Assembly: GCF_051020515.1 (NCBI RefSeq)
Contig: NZ_CP194857.1
Coordinates: 62,001 to 126,000, forward strand
DNA from: CALKWS01 sp051020515
Lineage (GTDB): Bacteria > Actinomycetota > Actinomycetes > Actinomycetales > Beutenbergiaceae
DNA: 64,000 bases
Direction of reading: 5' to 3'
How positions within the stretch are numbered: position 1 is the first letter of the stretch; every line of letters starts with the position of its first letter. The notes under the pieces are model-generated. The model was not told where the DNA came from. It worked only from the letters and a program-made list of their open reading frames with translations, and did not search any database. Positions 8,581 through 17,568 of the stretch are shown here, one piece after another. Made by a program: the position numbers and the translations under genes.

Positions 8581-9054
8581 TCTACCGATGATGCGCTGAC
8601 CGAGATCTCCTTCACCGTTTCCGGCCGGATCGGGCGCCCCCGCGAGCAGGTCTACGAAGCCGTGGCGGACCCGGAACAGCTCTCCCGGTACTTCACCACC
8701 GGCGGCGCCCAGGGCCGACTCTCGGCCGGAGTGGAGGTGACGTGGGACTTCGCCGACTTCCCCGGCGCCTTCGGCGTCCGCGTTCTCGAGGCCGACCCAC
8801 CTCGTCGCATCGTGATCGAGTGGAGCGGCGAGGCCACGACCGGCCAGGACGGCACCAGCCGGACCACGTTCGAGTTCGAACCGATCGACGACGGGACGCG
8901 CACCCTGGTCACCATCACCGAGTCCTCCTGGCAACCCACCCGGGCCGGCGCCCGGGCGGCCTTCGACAATTGCGAGGGATGGACCAGCATGCTGAATGCG
9001 CTCAAAGCATGGATGGAGCACGGGATCAACCTGCGCGAGGGCTTCTACCGATGA
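8578..9054 (+). CDS. SRPBCC domain protein (AHSA1-like)
   Basis: 158 aa, one SRPBCC/START-like fold: a signature VSGRIGRPREQVYEAVADPE at the start, then YFTTGGAQGRL, VTWDFADFPG, RIVIEWSG and a C-terminal helix GWTSMLNALKAWMEHG. The AHSA1 family is typically paired with an ArsR repressor, as here; bacterial members probably bind a hydrophobic ligand, with function unknown. Start is the ATG at 8578, fixed by its position in the shared operator. The stop overlaps the ATG of the DUF899 gene (ATGA), so the two are one transcript. Confidence 0.88.
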   Translation: MSTDDALTEISFTVSGRIGRPREQVYEAVADPEQLSRYFTTGGAQGRLSAGVEVTWDFADFPGAFGVRVLEADPPRRIVIEWSGEATTGQDGTSRTTFEFEPIDDGTRTLVTITESSWQPTRAGARAAFDNCEGWTSMLNALKAWMEHGINLREGFYR

Positions 9055-9760
9055 GGCACACCGGCCCGCAGGTGGTGGACCGAGCCACCTGGGAGGACGC
9101 CCGGGGCGTGCTGCTGCAACAGGAGAAGGCACTGACCCGGATGAAGGATGCGATCAGCGCCGCCCGCCGGCGGATGCCGATCGTGCGGGTCCGATCCGAC
9201 TACGCCTTCGAAGGGCCCGAGGGCAGGGTCACCCTGCTCGAGTTGTTCCAGGGCCGCGACCAGCTCATCGTGCAGCACTTCATGTTCGCTCCGGACTGGA
9301 CCCAGGGCTGCGACGGGTGCTCGATGATGGCCGAGCGCGTCGGACCGCTCTCCCACCTGCACGCCCGGCGCACCTCCTTCGTCCTGACCTCCCGGGCCCC
9401 GCTCCCCCGGTTGCTCACCTTCCGGGACCGGATGGGCTGGGACCTACCGTGGTACTCCACGATCGGCGACGCCTTCACACCGAGTTCGGCGCCACGGTCG
9501 ACGGCGAGGAGCACCAGGCGATCAGCGTCTTCCTGCGTAGGGGCTCGCAGGTGTTCCACTCCTGGTCCACCCACGCGCGTGGAGAGGAACCGTTCATGAT
9601 GGTCCTGGACCTGCTCGACCTGACCCCCCTGGGCCGCCAGGAGGAATGGGAGAACTCACCACCCGGTACCCCTCAGGATCCGACCTACTCCTGGATGCGC
9701 CTGGCCGATGCCTACGCGGAGGCACCACCGGAGGGGAATTGCCACGGGCCGAGTGATTAA
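9051..9760 (+). pseudogene. DUF899 thioredoxin-fold protein, frameshifted near 9476
   Basis: About 236 aa when joined. The first part has WEDARGVLLQQEKALTRMKD and the family hallmark FMFAPDWTQGCDGCS, a CxxC motif in a thioredoxin-like fold, up to LPWYSTIGDAF. The frame then shifts and continues HTEFGATVDGEEHQAISVF to a C-terminus with EWENSPPGT. Inserting one C at TTC-ACA (about 9476) joins them exactly. DUF899 proteins are commonly adjacent to AHSA1/ArsR genes; their biochemical role is unknown. Start codon ATG overlaps the SRPBCC stop by 4 nt. Confidence 0.85.
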
Positions 9761-9776
9761 GGCGGTGACCGGCGCA

Positions 9777-10469
9777 CTATCCCGAATGCAGCACCAGATC
9801 GAAGTTTCCCGGCGGCATCACGTGGGTGAAGTAGTAGTCCTCCGCTCCCGCCCAGCGCGCGCTCCAGTCGGCATGCTCATCCTCACCGTCGCGCGCACGC
9901 AGTCGCCGGATCCGTACCTCATCAGGGACCCGTAGCAGGACGGCCAGGTCCAGAAGGTCACGCAGTTCGGGCCGGCAACTGTAGGCACCCTCCAGGATCA
10001 CCACCGCCGCCACCCGGGCGTGCACCGGCACCCTCGAGAACGGCGGCGGCTCCCCGTCCCAGTCCGTGGCGTCCCAGTCGAACGGGTGCCAGGTGGCACT
10101 CCCGTGCTCACGCAGCGCCTCGAGCACCTGGCGTTGGCGCCGCCAGTCGATCACGCGCTCGGCCTGCTCGGCAACGGTCCGCCGATCCCAGGTGAGCGCG
10201 CTTCCCCCGGCGTAGAAGTCATCTCCGTCGATCACCAGCACGGCGCCGGACTCGTCCGCGTCCAGACCGGTCGCGACGACCTCGGCGAGCGTGGACTTGC
10301 CGGCGCCGCTGCGGCCATCGATCCCCACGAACCGCGGCGCCCCGTCGGCGGCGCTGAGACGCCACAGCCGATCCACCAGCACGGCGCCCGGCTCCTCCGG
10401 GACTGCCCCGCGCGCGCTCTCAACCGGCCACATCGGCCCATCATCCCGTGCCGAGGACGTCCCGCGCAT
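9777..10469 (-). CDS. Uridine kinase-like P-loop protein
   Basis: About 230 aa from the ATG at 10469; an alternative ATG lies at 10433. Walker A is IDGRSGAGKSTLAEVV, followed by VIDGDDFYAGGSA (the Asp of the uridine/pantothenate kinase family), WHPFDWDATDW and VVILEGAYSCRPEL. The C-terminus has a lid-like arginine-rich stretch VRIRRLRARDGED. It resembles small nucleoside/uridine kinase homologues of actinobacteria that phosphorylate an unidentified small molecule. It is divergent from the DHA2 exporter at 10528 and convergent with DUF899. ATP binding is certain from the motif; the substrate is not. Confidence 0.8.
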   Translation of the reverse strand: MRGTSSARDDGPMWPVESARGAVPEEPGAVLVDRLWRLSAADGAPRFVGIDGRSGAGKSTLAEVVATGLDADESGAVLVIDGDDFYAGGSALTWDRRTVAEQAERVIDWRRQRQVLEALREHGSATWHPFDWDATDWDGEPPPFSRVPVHARVAAVVILEGAYSCRPELRDLLDLAVLLRVPDEVRIRRLRARDGEDEHADWSARWAGAEDYYFTHVMPPGNFDLVLHSG

Positions 10470-10527
10470 CACCCGGGAGCCAGAGATGCACACAAGCCCC
10501 GATCGGGCGCAGTGAGACGATAGGTCC

Positions 10528-11919
10528 GTGACTGGCGTCGCGCTCGGCTCCGCCCAGGGCCGGTGGGTGGTGCTGACGGCGACGCTCGCCTCGGCGATCG
10601 CGCTGCTGGATGGCACCGTGGTCAACGTCGCCCTGCGCCCCATCGGGCTGGACCTGGATGCCACGCTGGCGAACCTGCAGTGGGTGGTCAACGGCTACAT
10701 GCTCACCCTCGCCGGGCTCGTGCTCGTGGGTGGTTCACTCGGGGACCGGCTCGGCCTGCGGCGCATCTTCCTTATCGGGACCGCCGGCTTCGCCATCACC
10801 TCGCTCGCGTGTGGCCTCGCGATCAGCATCGATCAACTCATCGCCGCGCGGGTCCTGCAAGGGGTGGCCGCTGCCCTGCTCACCCCGAGCAGCCTGGCGA
10901 TCATCCAGGCCACGATCACCGAAACGGACCGGCCGCGGGCGATCGGGGTCTGGGCGGCCTGGTCCGGTATCTCCAGCGCGATCGGCCCCCTGCTCGGGGG
11001 GTGGCTGATCGAGATCCTGTCCTGGCGATGGGTATTCTTCATCAACCTGCCCCTGGCAGCCCTCGTGGTCCTGATCGCGTGGCGGTACGTCCCCAAGTCC
11101 CCCGGCATCGCCCGTGATCAACGGTCGCGATTCGATGTCACCGGCGCCGCCCTGGCCCTTATCGGTCTGGGCGGCATCACCTACGCGCTGATCCAGGGCG
11201 AGTGGCTGCCCGCCCTGGTGGGGCTGACCGCCCTGGTGAGCTTCGTCGTCGTCGAGCATCACACTCCCCATCCGATGCTTCCGCTGGGCGTCTTCACCAT
11301 CCGAGCCTTCTCCGCGGCCAACGTGATGACGTTCGTGAGCTACGGAGCCCTGGGCGCACTGATGTTCTTCCTGGTGCTGCAACTGCAGGTGGTCAGCGGG
11401 TACAGCCCGCTGCAGGCCGGCCTGGCCACGGTGCCGTTCACGGTGCTGATGTTGCTGTTCTCGCCCCGGGTGGGCGCGCTGATGGCGCGCACCGGTGCCC
11501 GGTTCCTGATGAGCGCCGGACCCGCCCTGGCCGCGGTCGGCGTGCTACTCCTGGCCACCATCGGAGCCGAGGCTCCGTACGCCACGCAGGTGCTGCCCGG
11601 TGTCGCCCTCTTCGGCGCCGGGATCACCCTGATGGTCACCCCGCTCACGGCCACGGTGATGGCCGCGGTGCCGCGGCACCAGGTGGGGATCGCCAGCGGG
11701 GTGAACAACGCCGTCGCCCGGGCGGGCAGCCTGCTGGCGGTGGCGGCGCTGCCGGCGATCGTCGGCCTCTCCGGGGACGACTACGCGATCCCGGAGGTCT
11801 TCAGCGCCGGCTACACCGCGGCCATGTGGTGGTGTGCGGGCTTCCTGGTCCTGGGTGCGCTGATCTCGGCGCTTTTCATCCCCGGTAGCCGTGCTCAGAC
11901 GGCCGGGGCGGCGGCGTAG
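10528..11919 (+). CDS. MFS transporter, DHA2 family (14-TM drug exporter type)
   Basis: 463 aa from a GTG start. TM1 carries LLDGTVVNVALRPIGLDL, the DHA2 motif D1; motif A is GGSLGDRLGLRRIFLIG after TM2; motif C-like GPLLGGWLIEILSWRWVFFI follows TM5. The length and 14 predicted membrane segments fit proton-driven drug or metabolite efflux in the plasma membrane. No adjacent regulator is seen; the divergent kinase starts 58 bp away. Substrate unknown. Confidence 0.88.
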   Translation: MTGVALGSAQGRWVVLTATLASAIALLDGTVVNVALRPIGLDLDATLANLQWVVNGYMLTLAGLVLVGGSLGDRLGLRRIFLIGTAGFAITSLACGLAISIDQLIAARVLQGVAAALLTPSSLAIIQATITETDRPRAIGVWAAWSGISSAIGPLLGGWLIEILSWRWVFFINLPLAALVVLIAWRYVPKSPGIARDQRSRFDVTGAALALIGLGGITYALIQGEWLPALVGLTALVSFVVVEHHTPHPMLPLGVFTIRAFSAANVMTFVSYGALGALMFFLVLQLQVVSGYSPLQAGLATVPFTVLMLLFSPRVGALMARTGARFLMSAGPALAAVGVLLLATIGAEAPYATQVLPGVALFGAGITLMVTPLTATVMAAVPRHQVGIASGVNNAVARAGSLLAVAALPAIVGLSGDDYAIPEVFSAGYTAAMWWCAGFLVLGALISALFIPGSRAQTAGAAA

Positions 11920-11994
11920 AACTCGGTGACGGACCTGATCAGGTCGCGCAGATCGGGCGGGTCCCTTGCGCGCCTTCCGGGAGACGCGCCCGCC

Positions 11995-14802
11995 TCAGTC
12001 CTCGAGCAGCTGACGCAGCACGTAGGGCAGGATCCCGCCGTGGCGGAAGTAGGCCGCCTCGGCCGGGGTGTCGATGCGCACCCGTGCCTGCACCTCCCGG
12101 GTCTGCCCGTCGTCGTCGGTGATACCCACCGTGACCGTCTCCGGGACCGAGTCCACCCCCTCCAGGCCGGTGATCGAGTAGGTCTCCTCACCACTCAGCC
12201 CGAGATCCTCGGCGGACTCCCCTTCGGGGAACTGCAGCGGCAGCACGCCCATGCCGATGAGGTTGGACCGGTGTATGCGTTCGAAGGAGGCGGCCAGCAC
12301 CGCCCTGACACCCATGAGCATGGTGCCCTTGGCGGCCCAGTCACGGGAGGAGCCCGAGCCGTAATCGGCGCCGGCCAGGATCACCAACGGGGTGCCGTCG
12401 GCAACGTACTTCTGCGCGGCGTCGAAGATGCTCTCCGGCTCCCCGTCGGGCAGGTGCCGGGTGTAACCACCCTCGACCTCGGGCACGAGTTTGTTCCGCA
12501 GGCGCACGTTGGCGAACGTGCCACGGATCATCACCTCGTGGTTCCCGCGCCTCGAACCGTAGGAGTTGAAGTCCTTCACCTTCACACCGTGGTCCTTCAG
12601 GTACCTCCCGGCCGGGGAGTCGGGCCGGATCGCCCCCGCCGGGGAGATGTGGTCGGTGGTGACCGAGTCCCCCAGGTAGGCCAGCACCCTGGCACCGGTG
12701 ATGTCACTCATCGGCTGCGGCTCGCCCGGCATGTCATCGAAGTAGGGGGGCCGGCGCACATAGGTGGACTCGTCGTCCCAGTCGAACGTCTCGGACTCCG
12801 ATATGCCCATGTTCTGCCAGTTCTCATCGCCGGTGAACACATCGGAGTACCCGTCGGTGAACATCTGCGCCTCGACCCCGGCATCGACGGCCTCCTTGAC
12901 CTCCTGGGCGGTCGGCCAGATGTCGCGCAGGTAGACGTCCTGGCCCTCGGCGTTCTGCCCGAGCGGTTCGCGCAACAGGTCGGTGTGCATGGTGCCGGCC
13001 AGGGCGTAGGCGATCACCAGGGGCGGTGAGGTCAGGAAGTTCATCTTCGTCTCGCCGTGGATGCGGCCTTCGAAGTTGCGGTTGCCGGACAGCACCGAGG
13101 CCACCGTGAGGTCGTGACCGGTGACGGCTTCGCTCACCTCGGGGATCAGCGGGCCGGAGTTCCCGATACAGGTGGTGCAGCCATACCCCACGAGGTTGAA
13201 TCCGAGCTGGTCGAGGTAGGAGGTCAGTCCGGTGCGCTCGTAGTAGTCCGTGACAATGCGAGAACCGGGAGCCAAGGAGGTCTTCACCCACGGCTTGGAC
13301 TGCAGGCCCTGCTCCACCGCCTTCTTCGCCAGTAGTCCGGCGCCCAGCATCACCGAGGGGTTGGACGTGTTGGTGCAGGAGGTGATCGCGGCGATCACCA
13401 CGTCCCCGTGGTCCAGGTGCGCCGGGGAATCGTCCAACATGATCTCCACCGGGTCCGAGGGCCAGGACGACGGTGACTTCGCGGTACCGGTCCGCGGCGG
13501 ATCGTCACGCTCGGTCAGGGTGCTGACCGCGATCGGATCACTGGCCGGGAAGGACCCGGCCGAGGCGTCGTCCAACCCGCCCTGGACGGCGTCGTCGTGC
13601 TCCCATCCGGCGAGCAATCCGCGGATCGTGCCCTGGGCGGCCTTGAGCGGGATCCGGTCCTGGGGACGGCTGGGACCGGCCAGCGATGGTTCGACCGTCC
13701 CCAGGTCAAGTTCGACCACCTGGCTGTAGTCGGGCACATGATCCGGGTCGTGCCACAGGCCCTGCTCCTTGGCGTAGGCCTCCACCAGGGCGACCTGCTC
13801 GGCCGAGCGGCCGGTCAGGCGCAGGTAGTCCAGGGTCTCGGCATCGACCGGGAAGATCGTCACGGTCGAGCCGTACTCCGGGCTCATGTTGCCCAGGGTG
13901 GCGCGCGTCGCCAACGGGACGCTGCCGACCCCGGGGCCGAAGAAGTCCACGAACTTGCCCACCACCCCGGTGCTACGCAGCAGTTGGGCCACGGTGAGAA
14001 CCAGGTCGGTGGCGGTGGTGCCCTCCGGTAACTCGCCGGTCAGTTTCAGGCCCACGACCCGCGGGATCAGCATCGACAGCGGCTGGCCGAGCATGGCGGC
14101 CTCGGCCTCGATCCCGCCCACACCCCAGCCCAGGACACCCAGACCGTTGATCATCGGGGTGTGGGAGTCGGTGCCGACCAGCGAGTCGGGGTAGGCCACC
14201 GGCCGCCCGTCACGTTCGGAGGTGAAGACCACCTGAGCCAGGTACTCCAGGTTCACCTGGTGGCAGATACCCGTCCCCGGCGGCACCACCGAGAAGTCAT
14301 CGAAGGCGCTCTGGCCCCAGCGCAGCAGTCCGTAGCGTTCGTGGTTGCGCTCGAACTCCAGGTCGGTGTTGATCCGGAAGGCATCGGAAGAGCCGAACAC
14401 GTCGGCGATCACCGAGTGATCGATCACCAGGTCTGTGGGGATCAGCGGGTTGATCTTGGCAGGGTCACCTCCGGCAGCGGTCATGGCATCGCGCATCGCG
14501 ACCAGGTCGACCACGCACGGCACCCCCGTGAAGTCCTGCATCAACACCCGGGCCGGGGTGAACTGGATCTCGGCGCTGTCCTGCGCGCCCGCCTGTGGGT
14601 CCCAGGCCAACATGGCCTGGACCTGTTCGGCAGTGACCACCCGCCCGTCCTCGTTGCGGAGGAGGTTCTCCAGTAGCACTTTCAGGCTGTAGGGCAGGCG
14701 CTCTGCTCCTTCCACCGCGTCGAGTCGGTGGATCTGGTACTGGACCTCACCGACGCGCAACTGGTCGCGCGCACCGAAACTATTTGCAGTCTTCGCGGCC
14801 AC
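11995..14802 (-). CDS. acnA: Aconitate hydratase A
   Basis: 935 aa. I place the start at the GTG at 14802 because AAGGAG lies nine bases upstream and the protein then begins VAAKTANSFGARDQLRVG, as in actinobacterial aconitases; the frame is open further up to 14880. It converts citrate to isocitrate via cis-aconitate in the TCA cycle with a 4Fe-4S cluster; ligand cysteines are visible in ITSCTNTSNPSVM and GYGCTTCIGNSGPL. An insertion of about 55 residues after AGWEHDDAVQGG is typical of actinobacterial AcnA. It is a stand-alone gene; a 290-bp upstream gap separates it from the next MFS gene. Confidence 0.95.
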   Translation of the reverse strand: MAAKTANSFGARDQLRVGEVQYQIHRLDAVEGAERLPYSLKVLLENLLRNEDGRVVTAEQVQAMLAWDPQAGAQDSAEIQFTPARVLMQDFTGVPCVVDLVAMRDAMTAAGGDPAKINPLIPTDLVIDHSVIADVFGSSDAFRINTDLEFERNHERYGLLRWGQSAFDDFSVVPPGTGICHQVNLEYLAQVVFTSERDGRPVAYPDSLVGTDSHTPMINGLGVLGWGVGGIEAEAAMLGQPLSMLIPRVVGLKLTGELPEGTTATDLVLTVAQLLRSTGVVGKFVDFFGPGVGSVPLATRATLGNMSPEYGSTVTIFPVDAETLDYLRLTGRSAEQVALVEAYAKEQGLWHDPDHVPDYSQVVELDLGTVEPSLAGPSRPQDRIPLKAAQGTIRGLLAGWEHDDAVQGGLDDASAGSFPASDPIAVSTLTERDDPPRTGTAKSPSSWPSDPVEIMLDDSPAHLDHGDVVIAAITSCTNTSNPSVMLGAGLLAKKAVEQGLQSKPWVKTSLAPGSRIVTDYYERTGLTSYLDQLGFNLVGYGCTTCIGNSGPLIPEVSEAVTGHDLTVASVLSGNRNFEGRIHGETKMNFLTSPPLVIAYALAGTMHTDLLREPLGQNAEGQDVYLRDIWPTAQEVKEAVDAGVEAQMFTDGYSDVFTGDENWQNMGISESETFDWDDESTYVRRPPYFDDMPGEPQPMSDITGARVLAYLGDSVTTDHISPAGAIRPDSPAGRYLKDHGVKVKDFNSYGSRRGNHEVMIRGTFANVRLRNKLVPEVEGGYTRHLPDGEPESIFDAAQKYVADGTPLVILAGADYGSGSSRDWAAKGTMLMGVRAVLAASFERIHRSNLIGMGVLPLQFPEGESAEDLGLSGEETYSITGLEGVDSVPETVTVGITDDDGQTREVQARVRIDTPAEAAYFRHGGILPYVLRQLLED

Positions 14803-15093
14803 AGCATGCTCCTTCGAACGCAGTTGGCGTGCCGCTGAGACCATCGACGTGGCTCGTGGCGCCGCAGATCCCAGACGCACCTGTGCTTCGCACGGTACAA
14901 CCCTTCGGCGAGCGGCGCACCAGGTCCCGGCCTCGGATTGAAGGGATGACCCCGGCGGCGGCGACCACGACCGGGATGAGCGACCACACCCGCCGGGCAG
15001 GGCCGGGCCGGGTCCTGGTCCTCCAGGTCGGGAGGACGTCCCGGGCCAGGCTCCCGGGGAGGATCAGCAGCACCCGGACCGGTCGTGCGGACC

Positions 15094-16728
15094 CTACCGG
15101 TCAGATCCGGTTCCGCCCGCGTCTCGTCCCGTGCGTTCCGGTGCGTCGACACCCACCCTCGCGTGCACGGCGATCGAACCGCGCGCGTCTGCAGGATCGT
15201 GCAGGGTGGTGCGCAGCGGGATCGACTTGACCAGCATGGAGGCGATCACCGCCAGCAGCACCAGTGGCACGGCCGCGAGGAAGACCGTGTGCAGCGCATC
15301 GGCCATCCCTCGGCGCACCGCCTCGGCCATGGCCTCGGGCAACTCGGCCAGCAAGGTCGGATCGAGAACCGAGTCCGCACCCAGGCCTTCGGCCGGAAGC
15401 ACCTCCTCGACCCCCTCTGGCAGGTGGTGCGGAATCGTGGTGACCATCCTGGAGGTCATGATGGTCCCCAGCACCGCCGTCCCAACCGTTCCCCCGGTGT
15501 TACGGAAGAACTGGATCGTCGCGGTGGCCACGCCGAGGTCACGCTGACTCACCGCGTTCTGCACGATGATCGTGAACGGCTGCATCGATCCGCCCAGTCC
15601 GGCGCCCAGCACCACCATCGCCACGGTCAGCTGCAGTTCGGAGGAGCCGTAGTCCATCCGCAGCAGCAGACCGAACCCGGCCAGCATCGTCAGGGTGCCC
15701 CCGACGATGAAGACCTTGTACCTCCCGGTCCTCGTGATGAGGAACCCGATCACGATGCCCACCACGATCATCGCCAGACTCATCGGGATCATGATCGCTC
15801 CGGACACGGTGGCGCTGACACCGAGGACTCCCTGGGCGTAGACCGGGATATAGAAGATCGCGCCGAACATGCTCATCGCGATCATCAGGCTGGCGATGTT
15901 GGAGAAGGTCAGGATCGAGTTGCGGAACAGACGCAACGGGAGCACCGGTTCCTCGGCCCGCAGTTCGATCAGGATGAAGGCGGCGAGCAGTACCATGCCC
16001 AGCGCGAACAGGCCCAGCACCTGCGGTGAACCCCACGCGTAGGTGGTGCCGCCCCAGGAGGTGGCGAGCAGGATCGACACCAGTGCGGCGGCCAGCGTCA
16101 CGATGCCGGCCACGTCGATCTTGGCCCTGCGTTGCACGTGCGGCACATGCAGGTACTTGGTGATGAAGACCAGTGCCACCACACCCACCGGCAGCGCGGC
16201 GTAGAACAACCATCGCCAGCCCCAGTGGTCGGTGATCCAGCCACCGAGCAACGGACCGGCGATCGAGGTCACGCCGAACACCGCGCCCATGAACCCCTGG
16301 TACTTGCCGCGCTGACGTGGGGGGATGATGTCGCCGATGATGGTCTGGGACAGCGTCATCAACGCGCCCATCCCCAGGCCCTGGACCCCGCGAGCCGCGA
16401 CCAGCCACCAGAAACTCGGGGCCAGTCCGGCCAGGATCGAGCCGAGCAGGAAGATGCTCAGGCCGGCCAGGTAGAACGCGCGCCGGCCGTACAGGTCGGA
16501 CAGCTTCCCCACGATCGGCACCACGACTGCGGACACCAGCATCGCCGCCGTCGCCAGCCAGCTGTAGTGATCGATGCCGCCGAGGTCGGCCACGATGATC
16601 GGCATCGCCGGAGAGACGATCGTCTGGCTGATCGAGGCCACCAGCATGCCCAGCAGCAGACCGATGAACACCATCCTGGATGCGCGACTCAGTCCCCACG
16701 TCGGTGCGGGGCTGACTGAACCAGTCAT
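15094..16728 (-). CDS. MFS transporter, DHA2 family, TetR-linked
   Basis: 544 aa. Start ATG at 16728 with GGAG 11 bases upstream; the frame stays open to 16953 but that extension runs through the TetR gene and operator. It has about 14 TM segments, with SQTIVSPAMPIIVADLGG in TM1, GKLSDLYGRRAFYLAG (motif A) and GPLLGGWITDHWGWRWLF (motif C). The C-terminal 40 residues are hydrophilic. It is divergent from a TetR gene, with a 26-bp operator between them, so it is probably an inducible multidrug or metabolite exporter under that repressor. Confidence 0.9.
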   Translation of the reverse strand: MTGSVSPAPTWGLSRASRMVFIGLLLGMLVASISQTIVSPAMPIIVADLGGIDHYSWLATAAMLVSAVVVPIVGKLSDLYGRRAFYLAGLSIFLLGSILAGLAPSFWWLVAARGVQGLGMGALMTLSQTIIGDIIPPRQRGKYQGFMGAVFGVTSIAGPLLGGWITDHWGWRWLFYAALPVGVVALVFITKYLHVPHVQRRAKIDVAGIVTLAAALVSILLATSWGGTTYAWGSPQVLGLFALGMVLLAAFILIELRAEEPVLPLRLFRNSILTFSNIASLMIAMSMFGAIFYIPVYAQGVLGVSATVSGAIMIPMSLAMIVVGIVIGFLITRTGRYKVFIVGGTLTMLAGFGLLLRMDYGSSELQLTVAMVVLGAGLGGSMQPFTIIVQNAVSQRDLGVATATIQFFRNTGGTVGTAVLGTIMTSRMVTTIPHHLPEGVEEVLPAEGLGADSVLDPTLLAELPEAMAEAVRRGMADALHTVFLAAVPLVLLAVIASMLVKSIPLRTTLHDPADARGSIAVHARVGVDAPERTGRDAGGTGSDR

Positions 16729-16799
16729 GCGTGAGGTGCTCCTTGATCCCTGGGTGCGCACACGGCCCCAGGACGCGATCGAGCGTAGAGGCAATAGTG

Positions 16800-16825
16800 C
16801 AGTAACTGCAACTTTGCAGTTACTG
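16800..16825. promoter_or_regulatory. TetR operator: 12-bp perfect inverted repeat
   Basis: CAGTAACTGCAA and TTGCAGTTACTG are perfect reverse complements separated by CT. The site is central in the 125-bp gap between the divergent exporter and TetR genes, so TetR binding would repress both. Confidence 0.75.
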
Positions 16826-16853
16826 AACCAGTCTTCCGGTACGCTACGCGGTG

Positions 16854-17501
16854 ATGTCCACCAAGCGAGCCTCCGTCCCGGTCCAGCCGCACGCTGCCGG
16901 TGACGACGGCGTTCGATTGCGGGAGCGGAAGAAGCGCACCACGTGGCGGGCACTCCAGATGGCCGGCCTGTCCCTGGTGGCCGAGCGCGGCCTGCACGCG
17001 GTCACGACCGAGCAGATCGCTGCTGAGGCGGGGGTTTCGCAGCGGACGCTGTTCAACTACTTCACGAGCAAGGAGGACGTCCTGGTCGGGACCGATCCGG
17101 AACTGGCACCCGCCCTGGCCGCGATCCTGCGGGCGCGCCCCGCGACCGAGCCGCCGCTGGAGTCACTGAAGCAGGTGTTCGTGGGGTACGCCGAGGCGAT
17201 CGCGCAGGATCAGCACCGGTGGCAGTTGCGTATGCAGGCGGTCGATGACAATCCGGAACTCCTACCCGCACTGGTGGGGTCCTCAGCGGTGATCGGGCGG
17301 GAACTGACCCGCGCCGTCGCCGCTCGCACGGGAATGGACCCGGATTCCGAAACCTATCCGTCCCTGGTCGTGAACGTGTCCCTGACCACGCTGCGAACGG
17401 TCCTGCACAAGCACGCGGCTGCCGGGTTCGCCGGGTCGTTGACCGCGCTCACCGCAGCAGCGTTCGACGCCGTCATGGCGGGCCTGCCCAGCCCCGACTG
17501 A
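16854..17501 (+). CDS. TetR family transcriptional regulator
   Basis: 215 aa (ATG at 16854; a GTG directly before it at 16851 is also possible). The N-terminal HTH is standard: RERKKRTTWRALQMAGLSLV, then VTTEQIAAEAGVSQRTLFNY and FTSKEDVLVG. The C-terminal ligand domain is of the MftR-like/TetR_C type and has no diagnostic residues I can name. It is divergent from the DHA2 exporter with a strong palindrome between them. Its target is most likely that exporter plus itself. Confidence 0.9.
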   Translation: MSTKRASVPVQPHAAGDDGVRLRERKKRTTWRALQMAGLSLVAERGLHAVTTEQIAAEAGVSQRTLFNYFTSKEDVLVGTDPELAPALAAILRARPATEPPLESLKQVFVGYAEAIAQDQHRWQLRMQAVDDNPELLPALVGSSAVIGRELTRAVAARTGMDPDSETYPSLVVNVSLTTLRTVLHKHAAAGFAGSLTALTAAAFDAVMAGLPSPD

Positions 17502-17568
17502 TGTGACGGACCGCGTTCTGGGACATCGGGCCCACTCATCACTGAACCCCTGGCGATATGGTGCCGCC

